DNA of 64,000 nt from DATKIY01 sp963726755 (GTDB taxonomy: Bacteria > Actinomycetota > Actinomycetes > JAHEKZ01), in the NCBI GenBank assembly GCA_963726755.1, contig CAVSDB010000003.1:620001-684000 (forward strand). The letters are read 5' to 3'. The position numbers were made by a program, and so were the translations under genes. Below are positions 19,465 through 28,086 of the stretch, piece by piece. A model generated the notes under the pieces. The model did no database searches. It saw only the letters and a program-made list of their open reading frames with translations, and was not told where the DNA came from. The stretch's first letter is position 1, and every line of letters begins with the position of its first letter.

Positions 19465-19875
19465 TCAAACGGGGACCACCAGGACGGGGACGTCAGCGCG
19501 GTTCACGAGTTTGTACGCGGTGGACCCGAGCAAGGCTCCGACCAGGGGATGAACTGACGCTGACCCCACAACAATCATCCGAGCCTTACGCTGCTCAGCC
19601 ACCTCCATAAGCGCGTCTTGTGGGTGGTTGTGCACCAGCATCGACTCACAGGTGACGCCCGTTTCGGTCAGTGCAGCCACGCCGTTAGCTAGGCGTTCTT
19701 TCGCTATCTCGGCGACCGCGAGTTCGTGGTCGCGGCTCTCACCGCCTGGGGCGAACTGTGCGTATCCGAAGACGACGACGACAGCGTCGCCGGTGTGCAG
19801 CGCCAATTCGGATGTGACTTTCAATGCCGCGTCTGCGCCATCGGACCCGTCGTAACCAAGCACGATGGTGCCCAT
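19465..19875 (-). CDS. Universal stress protein (UspA family)
   Basis: A 136-residue single UspA domain. IVLGYDGSDGADAAL is the first strand and phosphate loop, and VVGSASVHPLVGALLGSTAYKLV carries the Gx2Gx9G(S/T)-type ATP-binding signature, slightly altered. It ends with ADVPVLVVPV as usual. Its ATG shares one base with the TGA of the permease gene once that gene's frame is corrected (TGATG at 19877-19873). The two would then be translationally coupled, as seen for other permease-Usp pairs. Confidence 0.85.
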   Translation of the reverse strand: MGTIVLGYDGSDGADAALKVTSELALHTGDAVVVVFGYAQFAPGGESRDHELAVAEIAKERLANGVAALTETGVTCESMLVHNHPQDALMEVAEQRKARMIVVGSASVHPLVGALLGSTAYKLVNRADVPVLVVPV

Positions 19876-19941
19876 CAGGAAACCTCCGCCTCGGGTGATG
19901 ACTTTCGTGGACGACGAGCCGAGACCGAACGTCCCACCTCA

Positions 19942-21429
19942 TCAGAGACAACCTCGGAATGACGCTGGAAGAACTCCGGTGAAGTGATACGACACAGCGA
20001 TCATCAGGACAACTCCCAAGAGCATGAACCCAACCGCGATCACCAACGGTGGACCGAACCCTAACCATGAGTCCCCGGCGGTGGAGTTCGCTGGGTCTGC
20101 GAGGTCGAACGCTGAACGAACCAGCGCCCAGGTCAAGATCACCGCTCCAAGGAAGGGTGCCACGCCAACCATGATGAAGGCCTTCGGACTGTCGAGAAGG
20201 TGACGTCGGTAGAAGATGACCGCCGCGAAACCGGTGAGCCCGTAGTAGAACGCAATCATCAATCCCAACGCGGCGATTGCGTCGTACAAGATGTTTTCCG
20301 AAATCAATTTCAGTCCCACATACCAGATGATGCTGAGCGCGCCCATCCAAAGCGTGGCCGGTCCAGGTGTCAGGTACTGCGAGTGAATCCTGGCCCAGTA
20401 CTTGGGTACCGCACCCTTAGCGCCCATCGACAACATGGTGCGAGCCGTTGGCAGAATCGTGGTTTGGGTCGACGCCGCAGCGCTGGTCAAGATGGCGACG
20501 ATAAGGACCCACGAGAGCGGACCTAGCACACTGTGCGCCAAGACACCCAGAGCGTCATCCTGGTTCTCCGGCAACGCCAAGAAGTCGATTCCTCGGTAAG
20601 CGATGGCTGCGACAGACACCACGATGTAGATGCCAAGCAGGATGACGGTTGACCAGACCGCAGCGCGGCCCGGGGCTTCGTTGGCGTCCTCGGACTCCTC
20701 GTTCACCGTCACCGTGCTGTCCCAGCCCCAGTAGATGAACAGTGACAACAACAAACCTGCGGTCAACGCCTGGAGCGAGCTTTGGCCGTTCATGCCAGTG
20801 ATGGCGAAGGGATTGAGCCAAGACAACGACGGGTCTACCGATCCTGGCGCATTCCCGAAGTACACCTTGTAGAGAGCGACCACCGAGAAGAGCACGAGCG
20901 CAGTGATCTCGGCGCCTAGCAGGAACAGCTGGGTGCGGGCCGACAGTTCAATGCCTCGCCAGGTGATCCAGGTCATCACCGCGATCCAAACGACACCGAG
21001 CGTCACGATTGCCCACTTGCTTTGGGTGTCTATGCCGAAGAGGTCGAACGTGTAGATCGACGCAACCTCGGCCAGGTTGGCCATGACGATGATGTCGGCG
21101 ACGATGATTCCCCAGCCGCCCATCCATCCCCAGTACGGACCCATCGCGCGGGTCACCCAGGCGAACGTCGTCCCGCAGTCTGGGTCGGCACGGTTGAGGT
21201 AGTAATAGGACGCGGCGATCAGCAGCATCGGGATGAAGGCTAGGAGCAGGACCGCGGGCGCTTGGAAGCCGACGGCAGCAACAACCAGTCCGAGAACGGC
21301 CGCGAGGCTATAGCCGGGGGCGGTCGAGGCGACTCCGATCACCACTCCAGATACGAAGCCGATGGCCCCGCCTTTTAGGCCCTTTTCGCCCGCCGCACCA
21401 ACTTCAGCCGCTGGAGACTCGGTTGCCAC
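19942..21429 (-). CDS. APC-family amino acid permease
   Basis: GTG 21429 follows GGAGGGA and starts a roughly 495-residue protein with about 12 hydrophobic helices. The first helix has the APC motif GVVIGVASTAPGYSLA, followed by WGWMGGWGIIVADIIVMANL and WGWDSTVTVNEESEDANEAPGRA, typical of amino acid/polyamine permeases. In this sequence it stops at 19942 after VLPASFRGCL. The other frame continues EFFQRHSEVVSDEVGRSVS to a TGA that overlaps the universal stress protein start, so a one-base error near 19975 is likely and the real end is about 19875. The transported substrate is unknown. Confidence 0.85.
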   Translation of the reverse strand: MATESPAAEVGAAGEKGLKGGAIGFVSGVVIGVASTAPGYSLAAVLGLVVAAVGFQAPAVLLLAFIPMLLIAASYYYLNRADPDCGTTFAWVTRAMGPYWGWMGGWGIIVADIIVMANLAEVASIYTFDLFGIDTQSKWAIVTLGVVWIAVMTWITWRGIELSARTQLFLLGAEITALVLFSVVALYKVYFGNAPGSVDPSLSWLNPFAITGMNGQSSLQALTAGLLLSLFIYWGWDSTVTVNEESEDANEAPGRAAVWSTVILLGIYIVVSVAAIAYRGIDFLALPENQDDALGVLAHSVLGPLSWVLIVAILTSAAASTQTTILPTARTMLSMGAKGAVPKYWARIHSQYLTPGPATLWMGALSIIWYVGLKLISENILYDAIAALGLMIAFYYGLTGFAAVIFYRRHLLDSPKAFIMVGVAPFLGAVILTWALVRSAFDLADPANSTAGDSWLGFGPPLVIAVGFMLLGVVLMIAVSYHFTGVLPASFRGCL

Positions 21430-21552
21430 GTCTGTTCCCTCCGCCTGCAGGTCAGCGACAGCGTCTGCCGCCCTCAGAGACCGTAGGGGTGCGAGTGCAG
21501 TCGGGACAAGGGTTGACAGCAATGGGTATGCCAGACCGCAAGAGATCCGCCG

Positions 21553-22018
21553 GTGCGACTGTCGGAGACACTGAATGCGTGGAACCCAGCGACGAGCGAG
21601 GTCAGGGATCGTCGCGACTGGGTCGCGTTCGCGACGATCGCCCTGGTTGTAGCAGCAACGTACGGCCTGCGTGCTGATCGCAGCTGGGTTCATTGTTCCG
21701 GTCTACGAGTCGACCAGCACGTCCTCGTCCGGTGAGACAACCAACAGCACGGACACCCTCGTCGGCGTGAACGGGACCGGAGTACTCGTCGTTCTCGCGG
21801 TGCCGCTGCTTGTAACGGCATTGGTCGGGTTGGCGCTGTGGCAACGATCGCGACGGCTCGCCCTACCAGTCGCATGGACTCTCACTGGTCTCATGGCGTT
21901 GCTCAACTTGCTCGCCATGCTGACGATCGGCGTGTTCTTCCTGCCCATCACCATCGCGCTGATCGTCGCCTGCAGTACTAGTCACGCAAGATCGCAGCCA
22001 CTTCAGATTGCCCCATAG
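21553..22018 (+). pseudogene. Small multi-pass membrane protein, frameshifted
   Basis: GTG 21553 starts MRLSETLNAWNPATSEVRDRRDWV, leading into a hydrophobic helix (FATIALVVAATY). An indel near 21665 moves it to the frame with LIAAGFIVPVYES, a Thr/Ser-rich loop, and two more helices (VLVVLAVPLLVTALVGLALW and MALLNLLAMLTIGVFFLPITIALIV). It would be about 150 residues with three helices. I do not recognise the family. It is divergent from the APC permease, and its 3' end overlaps the convergent ankyrin gene by about 40 bases. Confidence 0.5.
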
Positions 22019-22565
22019 CTACCGCATGCTCCAACGCCGTAACTCCGTCGTTGTCAGCGATCGACGGATCTGCGCCGGCGGCTAACAGAATTCGAACGAT
22101 CTCCTGGTACGGATCTGACCCGTCACCGAGGATCACGGCTTCCAGCAACGCCGTCCAACCAAGGTCATTGACGTGGTTGACGTCTGTGTCCGTCTGCACG
22201 ACGCGCCGAACGTACTCGACGTGGCCGCGCTCGCAAGCGGGAATCACCGAGATTCCCCCGTACCGGTTGCGAATCGTCATGTCGGGGTTCGCGGGTATCA
22301 GCGCCTCGAGCATTGCAACGCTTCCGGTCACTCCTGTCACGAGCCAGGGGGTGTCATGTCGGTTGTCGAGTGCGTTGGGATCAGCCCCCAGCTCGACAAG
22401 CACCTTCGCTACGTCAACGTGGTCTTCGGTCGCTGCAATGAGTAGCGCCGTACGGTCGTCAGCATCGCGCGTCTCGAGGTCGGCGCCATCACGTGCAGCC
22501 GCGGCCACACCCTCTGCGTCACCGGCCAAAGCTGCGGCCAGCAACCTTGCATCAGACTCACTCAC
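21978..22565 (-). CDS. Ankyrin repeat protein
   Basis: A 195-residue cytoplasmic-type protein made of about five ankyrin repeats. Examples are DADDRTALLIAATEDHVDVAK, LVELGADPNALDNRHDTPW, LGWTALLEAVILGDGSDPYQ and ADPSIADNDGVTALEHAVA. Ankyrin repeats bind other proteins and no partner is evident. GTG 22565 is preferred over ATG 22580 because GGAGGG lies just before it. The stop of the aminotransferase gene is 24 bases upstream, so the two may be co-transcribed. Confidence 0.85.
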   Translation of the reverse strand: MSESDARLLAAALAGDAEGVAAAARDGADLETRDADDRTALLIAATEDHVDVAKVLVELGADPNALDNRHDTPWLVTGVTGSVAMLEALIPANPDMTIRNRYGGISVIPACERGHVEYVRRVVQTDTDVNHVNDLGWTALLEAVILGDGSDPYQEIVRILLAAGADPSIADNDGVTALEHAVAMGQSEVAAILRD

Positions 22566-22588
22566 AATGCCCTCCATCATCGGTTCTG

Positions 22589-23774
22589 TCAGACAGTTGC
22601 TGCCACGGCTGCGACAACCTCGAGGGCGTACTCAATTTCAGCCTCGGTGTTGTAGTAGTGCGGCGATAGCCGCACGAGCGGATGCACTGGTCGAATCTCG
22701 GTGTCGAACATGTTTTGCTCAGGCGCCGTGAGCGAGACGTTGACGCCTCGCTCTTTGATCCGCGTCGCGAACTCATCCGCAGTCAACCCGGCCAAGCGAG
22801 GCGGTCACAATCGCACACCGGTTCACTCCGAGGTCGTGAGTACTGACCCCGGGGATCGAGTCCAGACCGTCGCGAAGGAGTTCGCCGAGATGCAGAGCGC
22901 GAGCACCGATCTCGTCCATGCCGAGTGCGAGCGCTTGGTCGACGGCTGAGCCGAGTCCAAGAACATTGCTGTAACTGCGTTCCCAGGTTTCGAAGCGCCG
23001 AGCCCCGGCATGCCATTCGTACCCGCGCCCCCCGTCCCACGTGGAGGCTTCGATCTCGTTGACGTATGGGTCGAGGCGGTCGAGAACGGACTCGCGCACC
23101 CAGAGGAACCCCGTACCTCGTGGCCCCCGCAGAAACTTGCGTCCGGTTGCGGTCGCGAAGTCCGCGCCGATCTCGTCGACGTCGACGGGGAACTGGCCGA
23201 TCGACTGCGTCGCGTCGAGCAGGAACAGTACGTCCGCAGCACGCGCGACGGCACCGACTTCGGCCGCGGGGTTCACCAGCCCGCCACCAGTCGGGATGTG
23301 ACTGATGCTGATGAGCCGAGTGCGCTCGTCGACCAGATCGGCCAAGGCAGGGACGTCGATCTGTCCGCTCTCGTCGTTCGGAGCGACCACGACCTCGACT
23401 CCGAATCGACGGGCCACCTGGAAGTAGGCCAGCACGTTCGAGCCGTACTCGGAGTGCGCAGTAATGATTCGGTCACCCTCGCGGAACGGCATGGAGTAGA
23501 AGGCGGCGTTGAAGGCGTGCGACGAGTTGTCGAACAGCGCTACCTCTTCGCGTCGGCCGCCGACAAGTTTTGCGATTGAGGAGTAGCACTCCTCGATCTC
23601 TCCTCTTCGCAGCTGTTCGGCCTCATACCCGCCGACCCTCGCCTCGAGTTCGAGGTGATCAACCATCGACGCCAGCGTGGTGCTGGTCATGAGCCCGGCG
23701 CCGGCGTTGTTGAGGTGGACGCCCAACTCCGCGCCTGGGGTAGCCCGGCGGATGGCCTGCAGGTCGAGAGGCAT
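22589..23774 (-). pseudogene. Class V aminotransferase-fold PLP enzyme, frameshifted near the 3' end
   Basis: ATG 23774 starts MPLDLQAIRRATPGAELGVHLNNAGAGLM, a class V aminotransferase/cysteine-desulfurase fold. DATQSIGQFPVDVDEIGADF and ATGRKFLRGPRGTGFLWV contain the cofactor Asp and the Schiff-base Lys. After ETWERSYSNVLGLGSAV the frame breaks near 22795. The C-terminus GVNVSLTAPEQNMFDTEI and VRLSPHYYNTEAEIEYAL is in the next frame, with the stop at 22589. Restored length is about 395 residues. It resembles EgtE/isopenicillin-epimerase-like lyases, but neither ergothioneine nor sulfur genes are nearby, so the reaction is open. Confidence 0.78.
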
Positions 23775-23796
23775 GGCGGGGAGACTACGACAGGGC

Positions 23797-23832
23797 TTGA
23801 CAGACGTCGGAAGTGACGTCATGATGACGTCA
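23797..23832 (+). promoter_or_regulatory. Promoter with paired TGACGTCA operators
   Basis: TTGACA (23797-23802) and CATGAT (23820-23825), 17 bases apart, form a plausible -35/-10 pair reading right. Two copies of the perfect palindrome TGACGTCA (23814-23821 and 23825-23832) lie 11 bp apart centre to centre, one helical turn, and cover the -10. The site lies between the aminotransferase start and the small-ORF/RHH/DUF4097 operon, and may control either side. Confidence 0.5.
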
Positions 23833-23878
23833 TACAGACGCCCAAATGACGACACTGTGACGAATGGAGGCTTACGCC

Positions 23879-24013
23879 ATGAATCCGATCCTCACGGCCG
23901 AACTGGCCACGCTCAGGCACAACGACCGCTACCGCCCTGGCCATCGGACCTCGCGCCCGGGTCGAAAGAGCACCCTGTGGCGGTCAGACGGCAAGCCGAC
24001 CAGCAGCATCTAA
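23879..24013 (+). CDS. 44-residue basic protein at the head of the RHH-DUF4097 operon
   Basis: ATG 23879 follows GGAGG (23866-23870) with an eight-base spacer and runs to TAA 24011-24013. The product starts MNPILTAELATLRHNDRYRP and is rich in Arg, Ser and Thr, with one short helix. The strong ribosome-binding site and the two-base gap to the next start (24016) argue that it is translated and coupled to its neighbour. Short actinobacterial proteins starting with similar Leu/Ala/Arg helices are common, but I know of no function. Confidence 0.55.
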   Translation: MNPILTAELATLRHNDRYRPGHRTSRPGRKSTLWRSDGKPTSSI

Positions 24014-24015
24014 CG

Positions 24016-24474
24016 ATGGAACTCACCCCCCACATTGAGTCGCTCCGAGCCTCGCTTCAGTCCATCGCAGGCGACGACGAGGCGGCTGCCGCCATGGCAG
24101 AGCGACTGTCGTCCGCACTCGATGCATCTCTGCATCTGCAACTGCTCGACCTACTCAGCCAGATTGCGCTGGAACTGAACGAACAACTTCCCAACGGACG
24201 GGTGGAGGTGAGGCTGGCTGGTCGGGACGCTCAATTGGTCTATGCCGAGGCGACGGCCGACGATGCCCCCCCAGCCGACGAACCCGACGGCACCACCGCA
24301 CGACTCACCCTTCGAATGTCCGAAGGACTCAAAATCTCGGTCGAAGCTGCCGCCGATCAACAAGGTGTTTCGACCAACGCATGGTTGGTGACGGCGGTGC
24401 GCCGCGGCCTCGACCAATCAGCATCACGTAAACGCAAGGTGGGCAATCGCCTCACCGGCTACGCCCAAGGCTGA
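24016..24474 (+). CDS. Ribbon-helix-helix-like (HicB/Arc-type) protein
   Basis: A 152-residue protein. Residues 1-60 (MELTPHIESLRASLQSIAGD) are helical and acidic. Residues 95-140 contain ARLTLRMSEGLKISVEAAADQQGVSTNAWLV, the beta-strand plus two helices of a ribbon-helix-helix DNA-binding or dimerising fold, as in HicB-type antitoxins, followed by a basic tail. No HicA-like toxin is adjacent. It lies two bases after the 44-residue ORF and 38 bases before a DUF4097 gene. The paired TGACGTCA sites upstream fit binding by RHH dimers, so autoregulation is an inference. Confidence 0.7.
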   Translation: MELTPHIESLRASLQSIAGDDEAAAAMAERLSSALDASLHLQLLDLLSQIALELNEQLPNGRVEVRLAGRDAQLVYAEATADDAPPADEPDGTTARLTLRMSEGLKISVEAAADQQGVSTNAWLVTAVRRGLDQSASRKRKVGNRLTGYAQG

Positions 24475-24512
24475 CCACACGCATGCCATCCATTCGTTCA
24501 ACTGGAGTTGCT

Positions 24513-25319
24513 ATGGAAACCACGACGTACAACACCCCTGACGAGCTACGCGTCGAGGTGCGTGTCCCGGCTGGACACGTGACCGTTCTCGCGAAGGACA
24601 CCGACGTCACGACGCTTGAGATTGCCGGGGTGAAGAACCCCGACGATCTCGTGATTTCGTTTGGCGAAAGCTCGCAAGGTCACCGGCTCGTCATCGAGCA
24701 GCGCAAGAAGGGCATCTTCAATGTGTCCTTCACCCGCGGAGTTGAAGTCAGACTCACCGTTCCCCAACAGACAAAGTTGGAAGTCAAAGGCGGCTCAACC
24801 GATCTGGCAGTTGACGGCACGATCGCTGCGGTCGACTTCAACAGCGCGTCCGGCGATGCCAGTTTGGACGAGGTGACTGGTGACGCATTCGCGAAGGTCG
24901 CGAGTGGCGACCTCTCCGTCAACACCGTCGGGGGCGCACTCACCTTCCATAGCGCCTCCGGTGACGTCCGAGCAGACAAAGTAGCTGGCAAACTTGTCGC
25001 CCGCACGGCGTCCGGCGATGTCGAAGTTGGACTCGTCAACAACCAGGCGAACATCACGACCGTGTCCGGCGACGTCAGGCTGGCCAACCTCATCGAAGGA
25101 AGCGTCAACCTGCAGGCCGTCTCAGGAGACATCGAAGTCGGTATAGCTCCAGGGTCGAACGTGTACCTTGACCTGTCCTCACTGTCCGGGTCGACCAAGT
25201 CTGACTTGCCGATTTCCGATTCGCCCACACCAGCGCCCGCGGACAAGACCAATACGGCGTCGGTCAAGGCCGCCACGATCAGCGGCGACATCATGGTGCG
25301 TCACAGCAGCAGAGTGTGA
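24513..25319 (+). CDS. DUF4097 family beta-repeat protein
   Basis: A 268-residue protein without a signal peptide or transmembrane helix. From residue 60 it is a right-handed repetitive beta structure with repeated SGDxxxxxVxG elements (SASGDASLDEVTGDAF, VASGDLSVNTVGG, SASGDVRADKVAG, TASGDVEVGL, AVSGDIEVGI). This is the DUF4097 adhesin-like fold. ATG 24513 is chosen for the GGAG eight bases upstream; the in-frame ATG at 24483 lacks one. Function is unknown. It is probably the effector of the operon that starts at 23879. Confidence 0.82.
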   Translation: METTTYNTPDELRVEVRVPAGHVTVLAKDTDVTTLEIAGVKNPDDLVISFGESSQGHRLVIEQRKKGIFNVSFTRGVEVRLTVPQQTKLEVKGGSTDLAVDGTIAAVDFNSASGDASLDEVTGDAFAKVASGDLSVNTVGGALTFHSASGDVRADKVAGKLVARTASGDVEVGLVNNQANITTVSGDVRLANLIEGSVNLQAVSGDIEVGIAPGSNVYLDLSSLSGSTKSDLPISDSPTPAPADKTNTASVKAATISGDIMVRHSSRV

Positions 25320-25413
25320 CCCTTACGGGACGGGCGGACGCGGGTGCAGGGAAACGCCGAGCGGTTGCCGACCGGACGGCCGGGTTGCCCGGCCCACCCG
25401 ACACAATGTCCCG

Positions 25414-26643
25414 GTGATATCCGACAACGCGAACGGTCAGCGCCTCGAGCTCCCCGACGGAGCGGTCGTACGCCCCGCCACTTTCGACGACATACCTGCG
25501 CTGGCTTCGTTGATTGCCGATCGAATGGGACCAGAGGACCAGGTAGACCTCGAGCTTGTCGCGGAGACCGAGGAGGGACTCGCCGGTATCGGTCTCGTCG
25601 AGTGGCAGGGCAAGACGGTCGCGACTGCCACGCTGCTTGATGAAGAACTTCGAGTGGGAGCGGTCACGCTGCCTGCTGGACAGATAGAACTTGTCGCTTG
25701 CGCCACAACCCACGAACACCGCGGTTACGTGCGTGCCCTGATGGACTGGTGTCATCAAACATCAGCAGCACGAGGTCATGTCGTTCAGGTGATGATTGGC
25801 ATCCCGAACTTCTACCGGCAGTTTGGTTACGAGTACGCGATCCCCATGCACCCTTGGGCCACCCTCGGTCCCGACGTCGCCAGCCCCGAAGGAATCAACG
25901 TCCGTTCCGCCACCCTGACCGACGTTCCGGACCTACAACGCCTCGAAGGCACTCTGCAGGATTCGTTTGACGTCGCCGCACCACACCAATCCAACTGCTG
26001 GTCATGGTTGATCCGTGGCACTAGTAGCGACATCTGGGTAGCCGAACGATCAACCTCAGACGGCTCTCGGATCGAAGGCGTCGCACGAGTCGTGGGTGAA
26101 CGCGACAGTGAGTTGGCCGTCGGCGAGATCGCCGCCGAGTCTTCCGACGCGACGCGAGCACTCTTGGCTAACGCTCGCCAACTCGCAGGTACGTCGAACC
26201 AAGTTCGGGTTGCGGACCGACCGCACGTTCCCGACTTGTCGAACCTCCTCAGTGACCCGGAGCGCATTGATTGGTACTACATCCGGGTGCCAGATCCCGT
26301 TGTTCTGCTCGATGCGCTTCGTCCCGAACTACTGACGCAAGCTCGCAGCCACGGACAAGAGCGGGGCGAGTTGCTGCTGTCGTTCTACCGCTCGCACGTG
26401 CGAATGACCTGGGACGACGCAGGCATGAGCCTCGCCCGCGAAGCTGCTCCGCTCCAGGCGCCGGTGTCGGCGGGCGGGTCGGGGATTCCGCTGCAGTCAC
26501 TTGCCGCCCTGGTCCTTGGCTGCGGCGCAGAGGGCCTCGAATCGAGGTTTCCCGATGCCAACTTGGGCTCGCAGGCTGACGTCATGACCAAACTGTTCCC
26601 ACCACGTAAGGCCGACCTGCTGACGTTCTACTTGCCGTGCTGA
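25414..26643 (+). CDS. Eis-like GNAT family N-acetyltransferase
   Basis: A 409-residue protein, the length of Eis-type acetyltransferases (two GNAT modules plus a sterol-carrier-like C-terminal domain). The first GNAT holds VVRPATFDDIPALASLIADR, IELVACATTHEHRGYVRALMDWC (acetyl-CoA loop) and MIGIPNFYRQFGYEYAIPM. The second module and the Cys-terminated end (LLTFYLPC) follow. In Eis the terminal carboxylate is catalytic, and a normal terminus is kept here. CACAAT and six bases precede GTG 25414, so it may be leaderless. Likely substrates are amines or aminoglycoside-like compounds, but this is inference. Confidence 0.78.
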   Translation: MISDNANGQRLELPDGAVVRPATFDDIPALASLIADRMGPEDQVDLELVAETEEGLAGIGLVEWQGKTVATATLLDEELRVGAVTLPAGQIELVACATTHEHRGYVRALMDWCHQTSAARGHVVQVMIGIPNFYRQFGYEYAIPMHPWATLGPDVASPEGINVRSATLTDVPDLQRLEGTLQDSFDVAAPHQSNCWSWLIRGTSSDIWVAERSTSDGSRIEGVARVVGERDSELAVGEIAAESSDATRALLANARQLAGTSNQVRVADRPHVPDLSNLLSDPERIDWYYIRVPDPVVLLDALRPELLTQARSHGQERGELLLSFYRSHVRMTWDDAGMSLAREAAPLQAPVSAGGSGIPLQSLAALVLGCGAEGLESRFPDANLGSQADVMTKLFPPRKADLLTFYLPC

Positions 26644-26687
26644 GTAATTGCTGATTGGCGCGCTACGCGAGAACACTGTTCGACGGG

Positions 26688-27347
26688 TCAGTTTCGGTGG
26701 GGCTGCCAGTCGCCGATCGCCGCGAGGCGGCGGCGCTGCTGCTTCGCCGCACCAACGTCGACACCCTGGTTACGTTCCTCAAGGCGACCGATAACACGTT
26801 CCCGGTGATCCACTGGGTTGGCGTCGTCGTACTTGAACTTGGCTTCAACTCGAACGATCGCGAGTCGGACACCGCGGATTCCGGAAAGCATGCGACCGTA
26901 CGGCGCTTCGCCAACGGCGACCTCAGCGTGACCGCCTTCGGGCTGAAAGTCAGCGAGCTGAGAGGTGAGGATGTCAGTCTTTGCCTGCGGATCGTCGACG
27001 ATGGTGGGGCGGCAGACGAATTGCACCGCTGTGTAGTAGCTGGTGGGCACGCCGTCCTCATCTGGGCCGCCAGCCTTCGCGCGCCAGTAGGTCGGGATGT
27101 AGGCGTAGTCGCCGATCACACTCATTCGCACCTCGGCGGCCACCGCCAAGTGCGGCCAGACCGGGTTCGGCCTGGCGAGGTGGATGAGGAGTTCGTCACC
27201 GCTGACAGTGAAGTGCAGGGGCAGCACGATCGGTGCCTGAGTTGGGTCGACGTTGTTCACCGCGAGCATTCCGAAGCGGTCAGTCGACGCCAGCCATTCC
27301 TGCCACTCGGCGGCGTCGAGCGCAGCATCCCAGGGGTGGATGAGCAT
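26688..27347 (-). CDS. PaiB-like FMN-binding protein
   Basis: A 219-residue split-barrel flavin protein. MLIHPWDAALDAAEWQEWL, PIVLPLHFTVSGDELLIHLARPNPVWPHL, DYAYIPTYW and SYYTAVQFVCRP are close to the PaiB family (FMN-binding negative regulators and pyridoxamine-oxidase-like proteins). The C-terminus FKYDDANPVDHRERVIGRLEERN is also a PaiB signature. It is the last gene of a three-gene operon: its ATG is one base after the TGA of the B3/B4 gene. It may act as an enzyme or a regulator; PaiB itself represses sporulation and protease genes in Bacillus. Confidence 0.78.
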   Translation of the reverse strand: MLIHPWDAALDAAEWQEWLASTDRFGMLAVNNVDPTQAPIVLPLHFTVSGDELLIHLARPNPVWPHLAVAAEVRMSVIGDYAYIPTYWRAKAGGPDEDGVPTSYYTAVQFVCRPTIVDDPQAKTDILTSQLADFQPEGGHAEVAVGEAPYGRMLSGIRGVRLAIVRVEAKFKYDDANPVDHRERVIGRLEERNQGVDVGAAKQQRRRLAAIGDWQPHRN

Positions 27348-27348
27348 G

Positions 27349-28086
27349 TCAGGCTCCTTCGTCGGGCATCGAGTTGGCGGCGATCAGTCGGCGGACAGCT
27401 CGGACGTCGGGTCCAAGCAGAGACAAGTTGACGATCAAGTCATCGGCAGCAGCTGCGAGTGCTTCGTCGGTTATCGGGTCGAGCGCATCGAGGATGAATA
27501 ACGCTGCGTGGGTGTCGTTGCGCAGTTGAGTTCGGGTCGCCTGGCGCCAGTTCCAGCGTCGACACGTCACGCCGACGTCGTCACGCCAGACAACCTCCCC
27601 AGGCTCAGGATGCTCGATCACGGCCTGGCCATTGGCGAAGGTGTCGAATGGCTCCTCACCAGTTGCACGCATCAGCCGCGGCGGACCGCTGTAGCGGGTC
27701 AGATCCTCACCCCCGAGCGGAATCAGACGCATCACCGAAACTGCGTTGTAGATGTCTGTGAGCGGGTTCACCCGGGGTAGCCCGGTTTGGACGCGACGCA
27801 GCAGCGCCTCGAGGCTGTTGCGGGTGCGCTGCGGCTTGGCTCCGAATGCTCGATAAGCATCCCGCCACGCTGCCACCTGAGGCAGCTCCTCCACCGGTCG
27901 GTCCTGAATCGCGCGGGCGGCGGCCTCTGCCGCCTCCACCAGTGCATCGCCCGTCTCATCGCTTGGTCCCGGGACAAGACCGTCGACGGCCAGCAACAGA
28001 GCACGGTAATCCGGACGCAACTCGAACACCGATGGTTCGACGTGAGCGCCGCCTAGGAACCTCTTCAGCGCGTTGAGGTCAGGCAT
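27349..28086 (-). CDS. B3/B4 domain protein (free-standing PheRS editing-like domain)
   Basis: A 245-residue protein with the B3/B4 domain found in the beta subunit of phenylalanyl-tRNA synthetase, where it hydrolyses mischarged Tyr-tRNA. AWRDAYRAFGAKPQRTRNSLEALLRR and PLTDIYNAVSVMRLIPLGGEDL are the core motifs, and EPGEVVWRDDVGVTCRRWNWRQ closes the domain. Stand-alone copies are common in bacteria and presumed to edit tRNA or bind amino acids. ATG 28086 overlaps the XRE-cupin stop by eight bases, so translation is probably coupled. The PaiB-like gene follows immediately. Confidence 0.85.
   Translation of the reverse strand: MPDLNALKRFLGGAHVEPSVFELRPDYRALLLAVDGLVPGPSDETGDALVEAAEAAARAIQDRPVEELPQVAAWRDAYRAFGAKPQRTRNSLEALLRRVQTGLPRVNPLTDIYNAVSVMRLIPLGGEDLTRYSGPPRLMRATGEEPFDTFANGQAVIEHPEPGEVVWRDDVGVTCRRWNWRQATRTQLRNDTHAALFILDALDPITDEALAAAADDLIVNLSLLGPDVRAVRRLIAANSMPDEGA

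Noticed and set aside
24016..24474. HicAB toxin-antitoxin module
   Set aside because: The RHH-like protein resembles HicB-type folds, but no HicA-like small dsRBD toxin is adjacent.
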